A DNA stretch of 64,000 nucleotides from Chloroflexota bacterium. GTDB taxonomy: Bacteria; Chloroflexota; Anaerolineae; Anaerolineales; Villigracilaceae. A program made the position numbers and the translations under genes. The first letter of the stretch is position 1, and every line of letters begins with the position of its first letter. Where the stretch lies: NCBI GenBank assembly GCA_013112685.1, contig JABFGC010000002.1, positions 1,994,902-2,058,901 of the forward strand. Direction: 5' to 3'. Under the pieces are notes generated by a model. That model was not told the origin of the DNA. It saw nothing but the letters and a program-made list of their open reading frames with translations, and searched no databases. Below, piece by piece: positions 62,472-64,000 of this stretch.

Positions 62472-63056
62472 ATGCAGCAACGCAGTGAAGAAACCCGCTC
62501 CAGGATCATGGAGTCAGCCGTCAAATTGTTTTCGTCGCGCGGATACAACGCCGCCAGCGTGGACGACATCTGCAAAGATGCAGGCATCAGCAAGGGCGCG
62601 TTCTATCATCATTTCGAGAGCAAGCAGATGCTCTTCCTCGCCCTGCTCGACAGCTGGCTGCAAACCATAGATCACGCCATCGAAGCCTCGAAGGATAAGA
62701 CCGCCCCTGAAACGTTCATGCAGATCACCGAGGCGTTTCCGTACATTTTTGAAACGGCGGGCGAAGGCTTGCCGATGTTCCTTGAATTCTGGCTGCAAGC
62801 TAGCCGCGACGAAAAGATCTGGCAGGCGAGCGTCGCCCCCTATCGGCGTTACCACAAATATTTCACCTCGCTCATCAAAAAGGGCGTGGACGAAGGTTCG
62901 TTCGTGGAAGTAAACCCCGAATTAACTTCGCGCATGATCATCTCTACGGCGATGGGTTTGTTATTGCAAAGCCTGATGGATCCCAAAGGCGCGAATTGGG
63001 AGAAGGTCGCGCGCGACAGCACGAATATGCTGGTAAACAGTTTGTTGAAGAGATGA
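62472..63056 (+). CDS. TetR family transcription regulator
   Basis: A 194-residue regulator: N-terminal helix-turn-helix (RIMESAVKLFSSRGYNAASV, DDICKDAGISKGAFYHHFES) followed by a helical ligand-binding domain (FPYIFETAGEGLPMFLEFWL). The ATG at 62472 is 46 bases from a palindromic operator; between them lies a CCCTCTCCC-type repeat that replaces a normal leader, and the start has no clear Shine-Dalgarno sequence. The epimerase gene follows by 49 bases and may be controlled with it. Confidence 0.9.
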   Translation: MQQRSEETRSRIMESAVKLFSSRGYNAASVDDICKDAGISKGAFYHHFESKQMLFLALLDSWLQTIDHAIEASKDKTAPETFMQITEAFPYIFETAGEGLPMFLEFWLQASRDEKIWQASVAPYRRYHKYFTSLIKKGVDEGSFVEVNPELTSRMIISTAMGLLLQSLMDPKGANWEKVARDSTNMLVNSLLKR

Positions 63057-63091
63057 CCCTCACCCTAGCCCTCTCCCATTGAGAGAGGGAA
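63057..63091. repeat. CCCTCACCCTAGCCCTCTCCC palindrome
   Basis: CCCTCACCCTAGCCCTCTCC, then CATTGAGAGAGGGAA, starts at the tetR stop and ends just before the Shine-Dalgarno of the epimerase gene. A related copy (TCTCCCTATGGGAG with GCAGGGTGAGGG) lies before tetR at 62439-62469 and another at about 15422. Confidence 0.75.
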
Positions 63092-63105
63092 TTAAGGAGA
63101 ACTAT

Positions 63106-64000
63106 GTGGCTTGTCACTGGCGCAACGGGACATATCGGCAACGTCCTTGTGCGAAAACTTTTGGAACGCGGGGAAAAGGTCCGGGCGTTGATTCCACCCG
63201 GAGAAAACCGCAAGCCGCTCAACGGTCTGGACGTTGAAGCGGTGGAGGGCGATGTCCTCAATTTGGATTCGGTGTTCGAGTCCCTGCGCGGCATCAAGGG
63301 AATTTTCCATCTCGCGGGCGTGATCTCCATCATGCCGGGACCCAATCCGTTCGTGCGCAAGGTGAACGTCGAAGGCACAAAAAATATTTTGCACGCGGCG
63401 CGGGAGAAACGGATTCGGAAGATGGTTTACACCTCTTCCATCCATGCCATTCAACGGGTGGAGGACGGTGTGATTGATGAAAACATCCCCTATGACATGA
63501 ACAACCCTTACGGGGCGTATGACTGCTCGAAGGCGGAGGCGACTCTCGAGGTCTTGCATGCGGCTCAAACCGGACTGGAGGCTGTTGTGGCTTGCCCCAC
63601 CGGCGTGATCGGTCCCTATGATTTTCGCGGATCCATGATGGGCGCGGTCATCCACGATGCGGCGGCTGCCAAACCCACGCTCTATGTAGACGGTTCGTAT
63701 GACTTCGTGGATGTGCGCGATGTAGCGGATGGGTTGATCATCGCCGCCGAAAAAGGCAAACGCGGCGAGAGTTATATTTTGTCGGGGCAGAAGATTTCGG
63801 TGCGATATTTGCTCGAAACCGTGCGCGAGATCACGGGCAGGAATTTCTTCCAGATGAAAATTCCATTCGACCTGGCGAAGTTCGCCACGCTGTTCACGCC
63901 GATGTATTACCGGCTGGCACATGCCACGCCGCGTTTCACACCCTATTCGCTGGAGGTCTTGAAGAGCAACTCGAATATCAGTCACGCCAAGGCAAGCAGG
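63106..64000 (+). CDS. NAD-dependent epimerase/dehydratase, dihydroflavonol-reductase type (C-terminal part beyond window)
   Basis: Open from an ATG at 63106 (AAGGAG five bases upstream) to the window edge, 298 codons. Extended SDR fold: MWLVTGATGHIGNVLVRKLL (NAD-binding), VEGDVLNLDSVF, GIFHLAGVISI, active-site YTSSIHAIQ and YGAYDCSKAEAT (YxxxK), then DFVDVRDVADGLIIAAEKG. It follows tetR and a repeat, so the regulator could control it. Substrate not predictable. Confidence 0.9.

Overview
The window looks like chromosomal DNA of a member of the Chloroflexota, probably class Anaerolineae. This is inferred from the protein types, the diadenylate cyclase/YbbR/Der gene run, the many Thr/Pro-rich lipoproteins and the very high load of small palindromic intergenic repeats; there is no rRNA gene to confirm it. 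Both ends cut through genes: queA on the left and an NAD-dependent epimerase on the right. No tRNA, rRNA, CRISPR array or prophage was seen.

Layout. 0-5.5 kb (mostly minus): partial queA, a VapBC-type toxin-antitoxin pair inserted at the queA 5' end, two unknown genes, a GH5-like lipoprotein, and a TumE-type toxin (broken) with its partner. 5.5-7.0 kb: ruvB, preceded by three tandem cyclic-di-GMP-I riboswitch aptamers with their own promoter and terminator. 7.0-18.3 kb (minus): one signalling/export operon with a solute-binding-like lipoprotein, two ABC ATPases (one fused to a cyclic-nucleotide-binding domain), two GAF/REC hybrid histidine kinases, a lone response regulator, an FtsX-type permease and an HlyD-type adaptor. 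18.3-20.8 kb: uppP, a cassette with a four-helix-bundle gene, and tgt. 21.0-23.3 kb: a type II restriction-modification pair. 23.3-28.8 kb: DUF genes, recJ, an SDR and a beta-propeller lipoprotein. 28.8-29.4 kb: RNase P RNA carrying an inserted palindromic repeat. 29.4-37.4 kb: coaE fusion, cdaA-cdaR-der, DUF3054, a nucleotidyltransferase, an ECF sigma/anti-sigma pair and a Nudix hydrolase. 37.5-41.7 kb: glycine riboswitch and gcvH-gcvPA-gcvPB, with a GxxExxY cassette between riboswitch and gcvH. 41.8-48.8 kb: a bacterial alpha-2-macroglobulin gene split by an IS630 element. 49.0-57 kb: a methyltransferase, DUF1786, a VOC protein, glmS, a hemerythrin, a Crp/Fnr regulator and a lipoprotein. 57-62.3 kb: pepF, an ArsR-controlled cluster with arsM, then a sigma factor, an AhpD-like protein and small membrane proteins. 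62.4-64 kb: TetR and epimerase.

Two themes run through the window. First, small repeats have invaded almost everything: intergenic spaces, the RNase P RNA, gene ends (queA, glmS, the VOC gene, the SDR gene) and, in frame, the interior of recJ and a DUF1786 gene. Two inverted-repeat-flanked units each carry one small gene (four-helix bundle; GxxExxY), and the second has a gene-less hairpin relative 3 kb away. Second, 12 genes, including glmS, tgt, recJ and gcvPA, are broken by single-base shifts (14 in all), often at short homopolymers. These are most simply sequence errors of a long-read assembly, so such genes are given here over their full joined span.

Several genes (the lipoprotein at 1272, ruvB, tgt, recJ, the first ABC ATPase, the DNA methyltransferase) have a -10 box only 6-8 bases before the start codon and no Shine-Dalgarno sequence, pointing to leaderless mRNAs. 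Others have good Shine-Dalgarno sequences, which decided many of the starts chosen here.
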